NCBI RefSeq assembly: GCF_000337835.1
Contig: NZ_AOLM01000020.1
Coordinates: 1 to 64,000 of the forward strand
Reading direction: 5' to 3'
Length of the DNA stretch: 64,000 bases
Source: Haloferax sulfurifontis ATCC BAA-897
GTDB lineage: Archaea; Halobacteriota; Halobacteria; Halobacteriales; Haloferacaceae
The notes beneath the pieces are model-generated. The model was given only the letters and a program-made list of their open reading frames with translations. It was not told the DNA's origin and did not search any database. The translations under genes and the position numbers were made by a program. Positions 24,590 through 32,981 of the stretch are shown in pieces (within the stretch, counting starts at the first letter, position 1; every line of letters begins with the position of its first letter).

Positions 24590-25941
24590 CACTCCACCAG
24601 CTGGATCATGTTGCCGTTCCGCGTGACGTGGAGGTCGCGACCGAGGGCGTAGCCCTGACTCTCCGCGAGGTCCACGTACGGAGCGAAGCCTTTCAGGTTC
24701 TGGTGAGCCGGGATGACGTGCTGGGGCTGGAGCGCCTGCAACATCTCGTAGTGGCCCTCCTCGCGGAGGTGGCCCGAGACGTGAATCTCGTCGTAGATGC
24801 GCGCGCCCTGCATGCGCAGGAGGCGCTCGGACTGGTAGCGCTGGCCCTCGTTCGTCGGCTCCGGGATGACCCGCGCCGAGAAGATGACCTTGTCGCCGTC
24901 GTCGATCTCGTACGGCGTCTCGCCGCGGCCCATGCGGGTGAGCATCGCGCGCGGCTCGCCTTGGTGGCCCGTGACGATGGGCAGGTAGTTCTCCTTGCCC
25001 TCCTTCATGATTCGCTTGAAGGTGCGGTCGACGGACTTGCGGTGGCCGTACATCCCGAGGTCGTCGGGGAGGTCGACGAAGCCGAGGCGCTCGGCGGTGC
25101 CGGAGTACTTCTCCATCGAGCGGCCGAGGAGGACCGGCTGGCGGCCGATGTCCTTGGCGAACTCGACGAGCGAGGAGACCCGGGAGATGTGCGACGAGAA
25201 CGTCGTCGCCACGATGCCGCCGTCGTAGTCCTCGACGGAGGTCATCACGTCTTTGAGGTGGCGGCGCGCGACGGACTCGGAGGGCGTGCGGCCCTTCCGG
25301 CCGGCGTTCGTACAGTCTTCGATGTACGCGAGCACGCCGTTGCCCTCCCGGCCGATCTCGCGGAAGCGCTTCATGTCGATGGGGTCTTCGAGGACCGGCG
25401 AGTGGTCCATGCGCTTGTCGAGACCGTAGACGATTGCGCCCTCGGGCGTGTGGATGACCGGGTTGATGGCGTCGATGATGGAGTGGGTGACGTGGACGAA
25501 TTCGAGTTCGACCTGTCCGGAGTCACCGATGGACATCGTCGACCCGGCTTCCATCTTGACGAGGTCGTTGTTGACGTTGAACTTGTTCTCGCCTTCGATC
25601 TGCTGTTTCACCAGTTCGATGGTGAAGGGCGTGGCGACGACGGGGGCGTCGTAGCGGTGGGCGAGCTTGGAGATGGCCCCGATGTGGTCGAGGTGGCCGT
25701 GCGTGGGGACGATGGCCTGCACGTCTCCTTCGAGGTCGCTCATGACCCGGTCGTCCGGGATAGCGCCCATGTCGATGAGGTCGAGGCTGTGCATCTTTTC
25801 GGTCTCGACGTTGTCGTGGATGAGGACCTGCGACAGGTTGAGACCCATGTCGAAGACGACGACGTCGTCTCCGGCACGGACGGCCGTCATCTGACGGCCG
25901 ACTTCTTCGTATCCGCCTATGGTTGCGATTTCGATTTCCAT
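24589..25941 (-). CDS. rnj: Ribonuclease J
   Basis: A 450-residue metallo-beta-lactamase/beta-CASP nuclease. Visible are [10 protein letters not shown] (zinc ligands, around residue 80), a further catalytic histidine region near 150 (FVHVTHSI), and the C-terminal [15 protein letters not shown] and VIPAHQN motifs. It is a 5'-to-3' exoribonuclease that degrades or trims RNA. The start [15 protein letters not shown] is supported by a TATA-like ggaatatcg 27 nt upstream. The frame stays open for 27 more codons, without homology. A second TATA-like element lies about 180 nt further upstream. Confidence 0.93.
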   Translation of the reverse strand: MEIEIATIGGYEEVGRQMTAVRAGDDVVVFDMGLNLSQVLIHDNVETEKMHSLDLIDMGAIPDDRVMSDLEGDVQAIVPTHGHLDHIGAISKLAHRYDAPVVATPFTIELVKQQIEGENKFNVNNDLVKMEAGSTMSIGDSGQVELEFVHVTHSIIDAINPVIHTPEGAIVYGLDKRMDHSPVLEDPIDMKRFREIGREGNGVLAYIEDCTNAGRKGRTPSESVARRHLKDVMTSVEDYDGGIVATTFSSHISRVSSLVEFAKDIGRQPVLLGRSMEKYSGTAERLGFVDLPDDLGMYGHRKSVDRTFKRIMKEGKENYLPIVTGHQGEPRAMLTRMGRGETPYEIDDGDKVIFSARVIPEPTNEGQRYQSERLLRMQGARIYDEIHVSGHLREEGHYEMLQALQPQHVIPAHQNLKGFAPYVDLAESQGYALGRDLHVTRNGNMIQLVE

Positions 25942-26321
25942 GGTTTGTGTCTCGATATTCCGAGCATCGAAAGCCACGATGTGGCGAAGGTGCTCACGGA
26001 AAGACGGGTGTCTGGGGGCCACCGGCCCCGGCGTCTTGCAGCTCGTCGGTCGAATGACCCCGCGTGCGAGACGGCCCGAATCGGTCGAACTGGGCGCGCC
26101 CGCACTTACCCGCGGGTTTCTGGTACTGAGTTCTACTCACGGGGGGACTAAAAACTACGTGGGTTCACCGCGTCCGTACGCTCGCACCCGTGCGAGTCCC
26201 TCGCGCGATTCGCGGTCACCCGTCTGTTCGACGACGATTTCGCCCCCGAACGACCGGGTTCGAAGCGATTTCGCACTGTCGGTCCGGCACATTTAAGACA
26301 ACTACGAGACGGATTTGATGC
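25942..26321. other. Divergent intergenic region between RNase J and Lsm
   Basis: 380 nt. The RNase J TATA (25962-25971) and the Lsm TATA (catttaagac, 26290-26299) account for the edges. In the middle, a minus-strand TATA-like gtttttagtcc (26144-26154) predicts transcription from about 26122 toward RNase J. A GC-rich hairpin GGGGCC-ACC-GGCCCC lies near 26015-26030. No protein-coding frame looks real here. A long RNase J leader or a small RNA of 100-180 nt is possible. Confidence 0.4.
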
Positions 26322-26552
26322 ATGAGCGGCCGACCCCTCGACGTCCTCGAAGCGTCACTCGACGAGCCGGTGACGGTTCTCCTCAAGGACGGAAACGCGT
26401 ACTTCGGCGTCCTCGCTGGTTACGACCAGCACATGAACGTCGTACTCGAAGAAGCGCTGGACGAAGACACCGTGCCCGGGGATATCGAACTCGAGCAAGT
26501 CCAAGACACAACCATTATACGCGGCGATAACGTCGTCACCATCAAAGCATGA
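26322..26552 (+). CDS. lsm: Sm-like RNA-binding protein
   Basis: A 76-residue protein with the Sm fold motifs: [30 protein letters not shown] (Sm1, given by its key residues G-x-L-x-GYDxHMN) and [11 protein letters not shown] (Sm2). It should form a heptameric ring that binds U-rich RNA and small RNAs. In H. volcanii the single Lsm protein is reported to be co-transcribed with L37e. Here the stop and the L37e start overlap (ATGA), matching that. A TATA box 27 nt upstream gives a leaderless mRNA. Confidence 0.95.
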   Translation: MSGRPLDVLEASLDEPVTVLLKDGNAYFGVLAGYDQHMNVVLEEALDEDTVPGDIELEQVQDTTIIRGDNVVTIKA

Positions 26553-26725
26553 CGGGTGCAGGAACCCCCAGCCAAGGAAAGAAGAACAAGACGACGCACG
26601 TCAAGTGCCGTCGCTGCGGCGAGAAGTCCTACCACGTGAAGAAGAAGGTCTGCTCGTCTTGCGGCTTCGGTAAGTCGAAGAAGCGTCGGAGCTACGCCTG
26701 GCAGTCGAAGTCCGGCGACAACTAA
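26549..26725 (+). CDS. rpl37e: 50S ribosomal protein L37e
   Basis: A 58-residue basic zinc-ribbon protein starting [20 protein letters not shown]. The two CxxC pairs (CRRCG and CSSCGF) hold one zinc, and the C-terminus [15 protein letters not shown] is typical. It is a component of the large ribosomal subunit. The start overlaps the Lsm stop by four bases. It is followed within 10 nt by two hairpins that look like a terminator. Confidence 0.95.
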
Positions 26726-26733
26726 CGACTCTC

Positions 26734-26780
26734 GACGGTCTCCGACCGTCTCTGTCTTCTCTCTCGCCGTCTGCGGCGAG
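26734..26780 (+). terminator. Tandem hairpins after lsm-rpl37e
   Basis: Two perfect inverted repeats follow each other: GACGGTC-TCC-GACCGTC (26734-26750) and CTCGCCG-TCTG-CGGCGAG (26763-26780). They are separated by the pyrimidine-rich tctgtcttctct. This hairpin/T-rich pattern just after L37e suggests a terminator or an mRNA 3'-end stabiliser. Confidence 0.5.
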
Positions 26781-27115
26781 AACGAACCCGCGTTCCTGAC
26801 TCCCGGTTCGTCCTCGCGTCCGTGACACTCGCTAGCACCGAGTACGTGTCCTCGACACTCGCCGACTGCGTGCGCTCTTCCTCGCGTGTCGTCGCCGCCG
26901 CGGTCGCCTTCGTCACTGTCTCTCCGACGAGCGCTGTCGTCATCTCTGCGACTACCAGCGTCGCCGTGGCTGTCGTCATCGCGCTTCCCCGCGTCGTCGC
27001 CCGCAGTTCCGTCGCACGCTGAGATGTGCACTCATGTGCATACTTTCCGGTTTCGGAACCCGTCGTTACTGCATAAGGACGGGTTTTTTACCCCCTCGAC
27101 TCTCTATCATCTTCC
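26781..27115. other. Non-coding stretch and purF upstream region
   Basis: About 335 nt with no convincing gene. From 26781 to 27020 the plus strand is pyrimidine-rich with many gtc/ctc triplets. A 66-codon frame there (26822-27022, GTG start) lacks the usual acidic composition, so I do not call it. From 27024 the sequence becomes AT-richer. Direct copies of ATGTGCA start at 27024 and 27034, exactly one helical turn apart. They are followed by TTCCG-GTTT-CGGAA (27045-27058) and a TATA-like ttttttacc (about 27084-27092) upstream of purF. The repeats are good candidates for a regulator-binding site. Confidence 0.45.
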
Positions 27116-28597
27116 ATGGTAACTGGGCGGGACGACTCCCACCACCACATCGGCGGACCGACCGAGAAGTGCGGTGTCGTCGGCGTCGCACTCGGCGGTC
27201 GAGACGCCGCACGGCCCCTCTACTACTCGCTGTACGCCCTCCAGCACCGGGGCCAAGAGTCGGCAGGCATCGTCACCCACGACGGGTTCCAACAGCACAG
27301 TCACGTCCAGATGGGTCTCGTCGGCGACGCGTTCGACGCCGACGACCTCGACGGCCTGAAGGGCGAGGCCGGCATCGGTCACGTCCGCTACCCCACCGCG
27401 GGCGACGTGTCGAAGTCGTGCGCCCAGCCGTTCGCCGTCTCCTTTAAGTCGGGGTCGCTCGGCCTCGCGCACAACGGCAACCTCGTCAACGCCGACGAAC
27501 TCCGCGACGAACTGGAGAACTTCGGCCACGCCTTCACCTCCACGGGCGACACCGAGGTCATCGCCCACGACCTCGCGCGCAACCTCCTCGAAGAGGACCT
27601 CGTCCGCGCCGTCAAGCGGACCATGGAGCGCATCCACGGCTCGTACGCGCTCACCATCATGCACGACGAGACGGTCCTCGGCGTGCGTGACCCCGAAGGG
27701 AACCGTCCGCTCTGTATCGGGAAAGTCGACGACGGCTACGTGCTCGCCTCCGAGTCTGCCGCCATCGACACGCTCGACGGCGAGCTCGTCCGCGACGTGA
27801 AACCGGGCGAGCTCGTCGTCCTCGACCCCGACGGAAGCGGCTTCGACTCGTATCAACTGGTCGAACGCGACAACACGGCCCACTGCTTTTTCGAACACAT
27901 CTACTTCGCCCGCCCGGACTCCGTGATGAACGACACCCTCGTCTACGAGGTCCGCCGCGGGCTCGGCCGGAAGCTCTGGGACGAAAACGGCGTCGACACC
28001 GACGTGGTCATGCCCGTGCCCGACTCGGGCCGCGCGTTCGCCTCCGGCTACGCCGAGGCCGCACAGGAGGACGACGCGACGGTCGAGTTCGCCGAGGGGC
28101 TGATGAAGAACCGCTACGTCGGCCGGACGTTCATCATGCCGACCCAAGACGAACGCGAGCGCGCCGTCCGCCTCAAGCTCAACCCCATCAAGAGCACCGT
28201 CGAGGGGAAGTCCGTGACGCTCATCGACGACAGCATCGTCCGCGGGACGACGTCGAACCAGCTCGTCCAACTGCTGTACGACGCCGGCGCGACCGAGGTC
28301 CACATGCGCATCGGCGCGCCGCCCATCGTCGCGCCCTGCTACATGGGCATCAACATGGCCACCCGCGAGGAACTCATCGCCTCGGACAAGTCCGTCGAGG
28401 AGGTCCGCGACACCATCGACGCCGACAGCCTCGGCTACCTCTCTATCGACGCCGTCGCCGAGGTGCTCGAAAAGTCCCGCGCCGACCTCTGTCTCGGCTG
28501 TGTCACCGGCGAGTACCCCTACGACATCGACGGCGAGGAGACCGACCGCGACGTGAGTCGCCCCGTCGTCGGTGCCGAAGCGCCGCTGAGCGACTGA
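27116..28597 (+). CDS. purF: Amidophosphoribosyltransferase
   Basis: A 493-residue protein with an N-terminal glutamine amidotransferase (class II) domain. The nucleophile Cys19 in EKCGVVGVAL is preceded by an 18-residue propeptide that must be removed. A C-terminal phosphoribosyltransferase domain carries the PRPP loop (VTLIDDSIVRGTT, around residue 365). It catalyses the first committed step of purine synthesis, PRPP plus glutamine to phosphoribosylamine. Cysteines near the end (DLCLGCVTGEYP) and in APCYMG could hold the Fe-S cluster found in some PurF proteins. Candidate operator repeats lie upstream. Confidence 0.94.
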   Translation: MVTGRDDSHHHIGGPTEKCGVVGVALGGRDAARPLYYSLYALQHRGQESAGIVTHDGFQQHSHVQMGLVGDAFDADDLDGLKGEAGIGHVRYPTAGDVSKSCAQPFAVSFKSGSLGLAHNGNLVNADELRDELENFGHAFTSTGDTEVIAHDLARNLLEEDLVRAVKRTMERIHGSYALTIMHDETVLGVRDPEGNRPLCIGKVDDGYVLASESAAIDTLDGELVRDVKPGELVVLDPDGSGFDSYQLVERDNTAHCFFEHIYFARPDSVMNDTLVYEVRRGLGRKLWDENGVDTDVVMPVPDSGRAFASGYAEAAQEDDATVEFAEGLMKNRYVGRTFIMPTQDERERAVRLKLNPIKSTVEGKSVTLIDDSIVRGTTSNQLVQLLYDAGATEVHMRIGAPPIVAPCYMGINMATREELIASDKSVEEVRDTIDADSLGYLSIDAVAEVLEKSRADLCLGCVTGEYPYDIDGEETDRDVSRPVVGAEAPLSD

Positions 28598-28931
28598 GTT
28601 CCACTCGTCTCGTCCCCCCGACCTATCGCTCCGCCTGACAGTCACCGAGAGCCTCGATAGCATAATCAACGCGGCCTTTCTTTTCTCTCGCGCCCGTCGT
28701 TCGAACCGTACTCCGACTCGCCGAGGACCGGGTTGCGAGCGGAGTACGGAGTGCGAATCGACGGGGTGGTGTAACACCGCGGGAGGGCCCGCACATCCTG
28801 TCTCTGTGACCTGCCGGTCGCACCGCGTACTACCGCCCGTCCGCACCGGCCCTCGGGCCGCGCGCCCGCCGCGGGCGTCGGACGGGTACTCCCTTTGAAC
28901 GGCCGAGCGGCGGTGCTCGCCGACTCCCGCC
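28598..28931. other. Highly structured intergenic region between purF and DUF420
   Basis: 334 nt without a supported protein gene, between the ends of two convergent genes. It contains a TATA-like cataatc (28661-28667) and a dense series of inverted repeats from 28693 to about 28889, described in the ncRNA entry. Confidence 0.6.
28692..28890 (+). ncRNA. Candidate structured non-coding RNA
   Basis: A TATA-like cataatc at 28661-28667 predicts a transcript start near 28692. Exactly there a 73-nt hairpin begins (28693-28765) with about 26 base pairs: CCCGTCG, TTCG, CCGTACTCCG and CTCGC on the left arm pair with GCGAG, CGGAGTACGG, CGAA and CGACGGG on the right arm, interrupted only by small bulges. 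Further hairpins follow: GCGGG-AGGG-CCCGC (about 28779-28792), and CCCGTCCG (28835-28842) pairing with CGGACGGG near 28880, enclosing GGCCC-TC-GGGCC. This density is far above its surroundings. The strand is assigned from the TATA position only. No family is recognised. An RNA-processing signal for the convergent mRNAs is an alternative. Confidence 0.4.
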
Positions 28932-29492
28932 TCAGTAGACGACGTAAAGGAGGGCGTAGACGACGTTTCCGAGGACGAACGAGACGAGCCACAGCGAGGC
29001 GGCGACGCGGCCGAACCGGGCGTGCTCGGTGCCGAAGACCTCCGTTATCGGCCGCGTCAGCGCCAACAGCAGGACGTAGTAGACGACGGGAACGCAGACG
29101 ACGGCGAGGAGGATGTGAATCGCCAGCGTCGGGAGGTAGACGAACTGGTAGACCGCGTCGGGGCCGGGGAACTCCGCGGTCCCCTGCACGACGACCTTGT
29201 AGAGATAGAGGACGAGGAACGTCGCAAAGAGGAGAAAGGAGGCGAGCATCATGCGCCGGTGGCGCTCGATTTCGCCGCGGCGGACGAACCGGACGCCGGC
29301 GAGGATGGTGACGATGGCGACGGTGCTGATGACCGCGTTGACGTGCGGAATCGCGTTCAGCGCGGCCGCCGGCGCGGTCGGAATCGCGGCGCGGGGAATC
29401 GCGCCGAGCGCCGCGCCGAAGACGAGCGCGAGCGACAGCACCGAGAGGAGAGCGGTCAGTCCGCGGACGTGGTCGCGTGCTCGGAACTCCAT
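28932..29492 (-). CDS. DUF420 family membrane protein
   Basis: A 186-residue protein with five or six membrane helices, starting MEFRARDHVRGLTALLSVLS. Conserved histidines lie within the helices (IPHVNAVIS, ERHRRMMLASF, LAIHILLAVV), and YKVVVQGTAEFPGP falls in a loop. This pattern matches DUF420, found near haem/cytochrome oxidase assembly genes in other genomes. A haem-related role is inference from that and not from this window. The ATG at 29492 is supported by a TATA-like element (gattttgg on the minus strand) about 27 nt upstream; the frame runs further upstream without hydrophobic content. Confidence 0.8.
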   Translation of the reverse strand: MEFRARDHVRGLTALLSVLSLALVFGAALGAIPRAAIPTAPAAALNAIPHVNAVISTVAIVTILAGVRFVRRGEIERHRRMMLASFLLFATFLVLYLYKVVVQGTAEFPGPDAVYQFVYLPTLAIHILLAVVCVPVVYYVLLLALTRPITEVFGTEHARFGRVAASLWLVSFVLGNVVYALLYVVY

Positions 29493-29590
29493 GGGCGTAT
29501 TCCGGGGCCGCGAGGCCAAAATCGTTCTGTCGGCCGCCCGCGGCACGACGCCTGCAAACGCCCGACATTGCCGAGTCGAAAGGAAAGTCA

Positions 29591-29600
29591 TTTAAATTAC
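29591..29600 (+). promoter_or_regulatory. TATA box of the tRNA-Leu gene
   Basis: The element tttaaattac is centred about 27 nt before position 29622, so the precursor tRNA would carry a 5' leader of about 14 nt. It is the only AT-rich patch in this gap. Confidence 0.6.
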
Positions 29601-29635
29601 CGCGGGGTAACGGAGAGTGCAGTAAGACACAGCGA

Positions 29636-29720
29636 GCGTGGGTAGCCAAGCCAGGCCAACGGCGCAGCGTTGAGGGCGCTGTCCTGTAGAGGTCCGCCGG
29701 TTCAAATCCGGTCCCACGCA
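29636..29720 (+). tRNA. tRNA-Leu (anticodon GAG)
   Basis: An 85-nt class II tRNA. The acceptor stem GCGTGGG pairs with CCCACGC. The D stem GCC/GGC follows, then the anticodon stem CAGCG/CGCTG enclosing the seven-base loop TTGAGGG, which gives anticodon GAG (reads CUC and CUU). A long variable arm (TCCTGTAGAGGTCC region) and a T arm with loop TTCAAAT complete it. The discriminator base is A, as required for leucine. No intron and no encoded CCA are seen. A small GCATC-GCAA-GATGC hairpin overlaps the 3' end and may aid processing. Confidence 0.95.
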
Positions 29721-29952
29721 TCGCAAGATGCAGGTGACGTCCCTACACGGACATCACCCACGCACAATCCTTCCACGAAACTACACCCCGAGAGGTGTGC
29801 CTCTCTGGATTTCTCTGAACTGCTTCCTGGTAGGAATATCTCTCCGAGCGACTCGCTATTCACCGACCAGCGACCGCATCGGCTCCGACTTCGGACACCC
29901 GCAGTCGCCCCCGTGCCGCGAGTTTAAAAGGGTCGAACGAGTAACACGGGGC

Positions 29953-30474
29953 ATGGCCAAGTACTCGACGAACCGGGGCGGTGGCGGCGGTGACGGCGAC
30001 AGCTGCGAACTCTGCGGCCGAAGCACCGCGAAGCTCCGGCGCGCGAACGTGGCCGGCGCGGACCTGTTGGTCTGTCCGGACTGCGCGCCGCACGGCGAGA
30101 ACCGCCACGCCGACCGAAAGAGCGGGTCGAGTGACTCCTCCCGGGACGGTTCCTCGGGGAACCGAAAGAAGCGCGCCGCCCAGCGGACGGCGAAGATGTA
30201 CGACAGCGCGAAGGGCGACTCCAAGCACTGGGAGGAGAAAGGGACGAACTACGAGAAAGACCGGCTTCCCTACCTCGTTTCCGGCTACGGCGGCGTCGTC
30301 GAATCCGCCCGGCAGGACGCCGGCCTCCAACTCGCCGAGCTCGCCGACGAACTCGACCTCGACGAGAAGCAACTGCTCGCCATCGAGCAGGGCCGCGCCA
30401 CGCGGGCGAACGTCGGCGGGTCGGCCATCCGCGCGCTCGAAGAGCGCCTCGACGTGACCCTCGTCGACGAGTAG
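29953..30474 (+). CDS. mbf1: Multiprotein bridging factor 1-like transcription factor
   Basis: A 173-residue protein with three parts: an N-terminal zinc ribbon (CELCG at about 16-20 and CPDCA near 40), a basic, flexible middle rich in Ser, Lys and Arg, and a C-terminal Cro/C1-type helix-turn-helix (VVESARQDAGLQLAELADEL through NVGGSAIRALEERLDV). This is the archaeal MBF1 layout. The protein is thought to link regulators with TBP or to act on ribosomes. A TATA box (gtttaaaag, 29922-29930) 27 nt before the ATG fixes the start, although the frame is open upstream. The 230 nt between the tRNA and this gene are noticeably less GC-rich and otherwise empty. Confidence 0.9.
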   Translation: MAKYSTNRGGGGGDGDSCELCGRSTAKLRRANVAGADLLVCPDCAPHGENRHADRKSGSSDSSRDGSSGNRKKRAAQRTAKMYDSAKGDSKHWEEKGTNYEKDRLPYLVSGYGGVVESARQDAGLQLAELADELDLDEKQLLAIEQGRATRANVGGSAIRALEERLDVTLVDE

Positions 30475-30509
30475 CACGATTTTTCTCGGTCGGGCGTCTC
30501 GACGCGCAC

Positions 30510-31706
30510 ATGTCCGACTCACTCGCACCCGAGTCGCCGACGGTCCGGGCGTTCGACGCGACGGTGACGCGCGTCGACGGTCGGTCGGTCACTCTCGACG
30601 AGACGTACTTCTACCCCGAAGGCGGCGGCCAGCCCGCGGACCGGGGCGTTCTCGGCGGCGTCGATATCGAACACGTCCGCACGGACGCCGACGGCGCGGT
30701 CGTCCACGACCTCGCGGCGGACCCCGATTTCGGCGTCGGCGACGAGGTGACGGGCGTCGTCGACGACGACCTCCGAACGTACTGCATGCGGGCCCACACC
30801 GCCAGTCACGTCCTCTACGGCGCGGGTCGCCGTATCTTCGACGACCTCGGCTACGGCGGCTTCGACATCTCCGCGGAGAAGGTCCGCGTCGACTTCGAGA
30901 CCTCGACCGAGGTCGACGACGACGCGCTCGTCGAACTGGAGCGCCTCGTCAACCGGGCGGTGTGGGACAGCCGCGAGGTGTCGTGGGAGGAGATTCCCGT
31001 CGCGGAGGCCCGCGAGCGCGAGGAAATCGCGTTCAACGTCAAGACCGAGGAGGGGGTCTTCGCCGACGCTGACGAGGTCCGCGTCGTCTCCATCGACGGC
31101 TGGGACTGGGCGGCCTGCGGCGGAACGCACGTCTCGAACACCGTCGAAATAGGACCGGTCGAGGTGCTCGGTCGGTCGAACCCCGGCGAGGGACTCACCC
31201 GGGTCGAGTTCGCGGTCGGTCCGTCGGCCATCGACCGCCGCGCCGAGGTCCGAACGTCCGCCTACGAGGCCGCCCGAGCGCTCGGGACGAACCTCGGTGG
31301 GCTGGGGGAGTCGGCCGCCGGAACCGCGGCCGCCCGCGAGGAACTGGAGTCCGAACTCGCCGACCTGAAATCCGAAGTCCTGCGCGCTCGCCTCGCGGAC
31401 TTCGAGACGGTCGAGTGCGACGGGCTGACGTGGAACGTCGGCGCGGTCTCCGGCTTCGACGCGAACGAGGTCGGCGAGGCCGCCAAGGAGGCCCGCGACG
31501 GAGCCGACGTAGACGTGTTCGTCGCCGTCGGCGAGTCCGACGCGCCGTTCGTCGTCGTCGCCAGCGCCGGCGACGCGGCCGCCGGGGACGTCGTCGCCGA
31601 GGTGACAGACGAGTTCGGCGGCGGTGGCGGCGGTGGGCCGACCTTCGCGCAGGGCGGCGGCCTCGGCGCGTCGGCCGACGAGGTGCTGGCGTACCTGCGC
31701 GACTGA
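30510..31706 (+). CDS. alaX: Alanyl-tRNA editing protein AlaX-L
   Basis: A 398-residue protein homologous to the editing half of alanyl-tRNA synthetase. It has zinc ligands HTASH (around residue 95) and CGGTH (around 208), a predicted coiled coil near 270-300, and a C-terminal DHHA1-like domain with the glycine run before PTFAQGGG. It would hydrolyse Ser-tRNA-Ala or Gly-tRNA-Ala in trans. The N-terminal YFYPEGGGQPADRG is the usual signature. It follows mbf1 by 35 nt on the same strand and may share its transcript. Confidence 0.92.
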   Translation: MSDSLAPESPTVRAFDATVTRVDGRSVTLDETYFYPEGGGQPADRGVLGGVDIEHVRTDADGAVVHDLAADPDFGVGDEVTGVVDDDLRTYCMRAHTASHVLYGAGRRIFDDLGYGGFDISAEKVRVDFETSTEVDDDALVELERLVNRAVWDSREVSWEEIPVAEAREREEIAFNVKTEEGVFADADEVRVVSIDGWDWAACGGTHVSNTVEIGPVEVLGRSNPGEGLTRVEFAVGPSAIDRRAEVRTSAYEAARALGTNLGGLGESAAGTAAAREELESELADLKSEVLRARLADFETVECDGLTWNVGAVSGFDANEVGEAAKEARDGADVDVFVAVGESDAPFVVVASAGDAAAGDVVAEVTDEFGGGGGGGPTFAQGGGLGASADEVLAYLRD

Positions 31707-31767
31707 ATACGCCCGTAGAGCGGCCGGTCTGCGCCGTGCTGACGCCCGGCGGACGACCGGCGGTTCA

Positions 31768-31785
31768 ATCATCTTTTTCAATGAT
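31768..31785 (+). promoter_or_regulatory. Promoter with a flanking inverted repeat before acd
   Basis: The inverted repeat ATCAT-CTTTTTCA-ATGAT sits with its T-rich centre 27 nt upstream of the acyl-CoA dehydrogenase ATG (31803), at the TATA position. A dimeric repressor bound here would block TBP. The regulator is not known; FadR-like or TetR-type proteins are possibilities. Confidence 0.45.
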
Positions 31786-31802
31786 GGTCCGTACTCATCA
31801 CC

Positions 31803-32948
31803 ATGGAAACCGTAGGGTCTGCCACGGGTCTGACCGACGAGCAACGGGCCATCCGCGACGTGGTCCACGAGTTCGCCGTCGAGGAGATTCGCCCGACCGC
31901 ACGCGAGGCCGACGAGACGGAGACGTTCCCGGAGGACGTGTGGGACGGTCTCGCCGAACTCGACCTGACCGGGCTGACCGTCCCCGAGGAGTACGGCGGG
32001 TTCGGCGCGGACCGCGCCACCTACGCCGTCGTCAACGAGGAGGTCGCCTACGGCCAACTCGCCGTCGCCACGGCGCTTTCCGTGCACTGTCTCGCCACCG
32101 AGTGCATCGCTGAGTTCGCCACTGACGAGCAGAAAGAGACGTGGCTCCCCGAGATGGCCCGCGGCCGGCCGGTCGGCATGTTCGCCCTCTCCGAACCGGA
32201 CGCCGGGTCGAACCCGGCGGAGATGTCGACAGTCGCCCGGCGTGAGGGTGACGAGTACGTCATCAACGGGAAAAAGCAGTGGATAACGAACGGCCAGCGC
32301 GGCGGCGTCTGCGTCCTCTTCGCCAAGACCGACCCCGACGACCCCTCGTCGGTCACGCAGTTCCTCGTCCCGGAGTCGGCCGGCTACGAGGTCGGCAAGA
32401 AAGAGGAGAAACTCGGTCTCCGCGCGTCCGACACGACGGCGCTCCGCTTCGACGACGTGCGCATCCCGGCCGAAAACCGGCTCACCGAGGAGGGCAAGGG
32501 CCTCTCTGCGGCCTTCCGAATCCTGACCGGCGGCCGCATCGGCATCGCCTCGCAGGCCGTGGGACTCGCGCAGGCCGCGCTCGACGACGCCATCGACTAC
32601 GCGAACGAGCGCGAGCAGTTCGACAAGCCCATCTCGAAGATTCAGGCGATTCGCCACAAAATTGCCGACATGGGCACGCAGGTCCACGCCTCGCGGATGC
32701 TCGTCCGCGAGGCCGCCCGCGTCGCCGACGCCGGTGACGACCCGCGGACCGCGGCGTCTATCGCGAAGTACTTCGCCAGCGAGGCCGCGGTCGACGTGAC
32801 CAACGAGGCCGTGCAGGTCCACGGCGGCTACGGCTACACGACCGACTTCGACGTGGAGCGTTACTACCGCGACTCGAAGATTACGACCATCTACGAGGGG
32901 ACCAGCGAGATTCAAAAGGAAATCATCGCGCGGTCGCTCCTCGACTGA
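31803..32948 (+). CDS. acd: Acyl-CoA dehydrogenase
   Basis: A 381-residue protein of standard length and domain order for the family: helical N-terminal domain, beta-domain (FALSEPDAGSNPAEM and KKQWITNG around residues 125-160), and helical C-terminal domain with the QVHGGYGYTTDFDVERYYRD motif. The catalytic base is the glutamate of IYEGTSEIQ near residue 363, as in short/branched-chain and butyryl-type enzymes. It oxidises an acyl-CoA to the enoyl-CoA and hands electrons to EtfAB, encoded at 17-20 kb. The chain-length preference cannot be read. The promoter carries an inverted repeat. Confidence 0.93.
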   Translation: METVGSATGLTDEQRAIRDVVHEFAVEEIRPTAREADETETFPEDVWDGLAELDLTGLTVPEEYGGFGADRATYAVVNEEVAYGQLAVATALSVHCLATECIAEFATDEQKETWLPEMARGRPVGMFALSEPDAGSNPAEMSTVARREGDEYVINGKKQWITNGQRGGVCVLFAKTDPDDPSSVTQFLVPESAGYEVGKKEEKLGLRASDTTALRFDDVRIPAENRLTEEGKGLSAAFRILTGGRIGIASQAVGLAQAALDDAIDYANEREQFDKPISKIQAIRHKIADMGTQVHASRMLVREAARVADAGDDPRTAASIAKYFASEAAVDVTNEAVQVHGGYGYTTDFDVERYYRDSKITTIYEGTSEIQKEIIARSLLD

Positions 32949-32981
32949 ACCGACGGCCCGACCTGCTTTTTCACCTGTCGC

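Noticed and set aside
26822-27022. 66-codon plus-strand frame between rpl37e and purF
   Set aside because: GTG start, no TATA at the right distance, Ser/Val/Ala-rich sequence without the acidic bias of real genes here.
29718-29770. Repeat of the tRNA-Leu 3' end (cccacgca) about 45 nt downstream, as an integration attachment site
   Set aside because: Only 8 bases match and no integrase or foreign DNA follows; probably chance.
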